DNA from: Acidipila rosea
GTDB lineage: Bacteria; Acidobacteriota; Terriglobia; Terriglobales; Acidobacteriaceae
Direction of reading: 5' to 3'
Length of the DNA stretch: 64,000 bases
NCBI RefSeq assembly: GCF_004339725.1
Contig: NZ_SMGK01000005.1
Location: forward strand, 62,001 to 126,000
Under the pieces are notes generated by a model. It saw nothing but the letters and a program-made list of their open reading frames with translations. It ran no database searches and was not told the origin of the DNA. Both the position numbers and the translations under genes were made by a program. This document shows positions 62,917 to 64,000 of this stretch, piece after piece; the first letter of the stretch is position 1, and every line of letters starts with the position of its first letter.

Positions 62917-64000
62917 CGCACGCCTCGTGCGCGGATGGCTTCCGCATGGCCGTGAAGGCCCTCAGCCTCGGCGAGCGCGATGGCGGCGGGGCCGAGAGAC
63001 TGCAGTCCTGCTGCTGTGTACTGCTGCACGGTGATGAGCTTGACGAAGTCGAGGACACTGAGTCCGCCGCGCACGCGGGCGAGTCCGCCGGTGGGCAGCG
63101 TGTGATTGGGGCCGCTGATGTAGTCGCCCATGGGCTGCGGGGACCAGCGGCCGATGAAGACAGAACCTGCATTCTGCACCCAGGCGAGATCGCTTTCAGA
63201 ATCGACGGTGAGGTGTTCGGCGGCGAGGCGATTGGTGAGCTCGCGCGATTCTGTAACTGACCTGGTTACGATTATCAGGCCGTGGGCACGAATGGATTGG
63301 GCGGCGATGGGATTGGCGCGGGCGCGGAACTTGACCTCGGCGGAAACTTCCTCGGCGAGGGTGGCGTTGCTGGTGATGAAGATGGCGAGGGCGTCGGGAT
63401 CATGCTCGGCCTGGGCGATGAGATCGGAGGCGATGTTGACGGCTTTGCCGCTTTCGCTGGTGACGACAATCTCAGTCGGACCGGCGAGCATGTCGATGCC
63501 GCAGTCAAAGGCAACGGCCTCTTTGGCGGCGGTGACATAGGCGTTGCCGGGGCCAACGATTTTGGCGACGCGAGGGACGCTGGCTGTGCCGTAGGCGAGA
63601 GCGGCGATGGCCTGCGCTCCGCCGATGCGGTAGAACTCGGTGACGCCGAGAAGCGAAGCCGCTGCGAGAGTCTCCTGCGCGGGGCGCGGGGAGACAACCA
63701 CGATGCGCCGGACGCCCGCGACCTGCGCGGGGATGACGGTCATGAGCATGGTGGACGGCAAGGGATAGCGGCCGCTGGGAACGTAGCAGGCAACGGAGTC
63801 AAGCGCGCGAACCTGCTGGCCGGTGGTGAGGCCTTTGACGGGAGAAAAGCTCCAGGAGCGAGGAAGCTGGCGCTGGGCAAAGGCGCGGATATTTTTCGCC
63901 GCGGTCTTGAGAGCAGCCTGCAGGCGGCGCGGAGTGGCCTCCCATGCGGCTCGCATCTCGTCCGGGGAGATTTGTAACGGCGACTGCGACGTATAGCCGT
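62913..64000 (-). CDS. hisD: Histidinol dehydrogenase, 5' end outside the window
   Basis: The visible 361 residues of the zinc enzyme that oxidises histidinol to histidine. The frame remains open to the window edge and conserved sequence (SPLQISPDEM) continues before the ATG at 63956, so the start lies outside. Signatures: SVACYVPSGRYPLPSTMLMT, YRIGGAQAIAALAYGT, VGPGNAYVTAAKEAV, DMLAGPTEIVV, AEEVSAEV, RLAAEHLTV (catalytic Glu-His) and GDYISGPNHTLPTGG. hisG would be expected upstream. Confidence 0.97.
   Translation of the reverse strand, partial: GYTSQSPLQISPDEMRAAWEATPRRLQAALKTAAKNIRAFAQRQLPRSWSFSPVKGLTTGQQVRALDSVACYVPSGRYPLPSTMLMTVIPAQVAGVRRIVVVSPRPAQETLAAASLLGVTEFYRIGGAQAIAALAYGTASVPRVAKIVGPGNAYVTAAKEAVAFDCGIDMLAGPTEIVVTSESGKAVNIASDLIAQAEHDPDALAIFITSNATLAEEVSAEVKFRARANPIAAQSIRAHGLIIVTRSVTESRELTNRLAAEHLTVDSESDLAWVQNAGSVFIGRWSPQPMGDYISGPNHTLPTGGLARVRGGLSVLDFVKLITVQQYTAAGLQSLGPAAIALAEAEGLHGHAEAIRARGVR

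Overview
The window looks like a chromosomal segment of a high-GC Gram-negative soil bacterium, most likely an acidobacterium of the Terriglobia/Acidobacteriaceae type. Outer-membrane proteins (a TonB-dependent receptor, a patatin-barrel protein, small barrels) show an outer membrane. The acidobacterial placement is an inference from the mix of large propeller sensor kinases, a DUF885 and an M28 exopeptidase, a PadR regulator, many zinc alcohol dehydrogenases and the ribosomal gene layout. No marker gene in the window settles the taxonomy.

From left to right: 0-16 kb holds central and redox metabolism (end of transaldolase, nitroreductase, RNase HI-like protein, M28 peptidase, ThiE-like protein, soluble transhydrogenase sthA, ROK protein, AsmA-like protein, galU, DUF885 peptidase, PadR regulator, alcohol dehydrogenase). 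16-19 kb is one large propeller-type histidine kinase. 19-22.5 kb is a leftward translation cluster (rplM-rpsI, then rpsB-tsf) followed by a cold-shock gene. 22.7-32.2 kb holds a TonB receptor, two more alcohol dehydrogenases, an ankyrin protein, rpmI-rplT, a MacB-like permease, a CLC-type channel with an unusual filter and a VOC protein. 32.3-36.1 kb is a single 1,260-residue gene, the best candidate for an undescribed system: a nuclease-like N-terminus, a P-loop ATPase and a long helical C-terminus, as in antiviral STAND proteins. 36.2-40.7 kb holds an acyl-CoA carboxylase beta subunit, a TPR protein and a glycosyltransferase-like protein.

40.9-46.1 kb is a rightward housekeeping block: ispE, tRNA-Gln, prs, rplY, pth, rpsF, rpsR, rplI, ending in a strong bidirectional terminator that also faces tRNA-Lys. 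Just before the real tRNA-Gln lies a truncated copy of its 5' half followed by a perfect 13-bp hairpin. 46.32-48.67 kb is an IS1595-type element bounded by perfect 27-bp inverted repeats, carrying a transposase, a 46-residue ORF and a 363-residue membrane protein. 48.7-59.2 kb holds a patatin outer-membrane protein, an acyl-CoA dehydrogenase, a small barrel protein, an MFS transporter overlapping queC, a TPR lipoprotein-like/periplasmic protein, moeA, an aminotransferase and a 55-residue membrane protein. 59.2-64 kb is a tightly overlapping leftward histidine operon hisD-hisC-hisB-hisH-hisF-hisA; hisD runs off the window.

Regulatory sequence is unusually readable in places: a Fur-type palindrome plus a perfect CRP-type site before one alcohol dehydrogenase, a second Fur-like palindrome at 52.5 kb, an operator-like TATCGAA array before padR, and a transposase promoter whose -35 lies inside the terminal repeat. 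All functional calls rest on reading translated sequence and recognising family motifs; no database search was possible.
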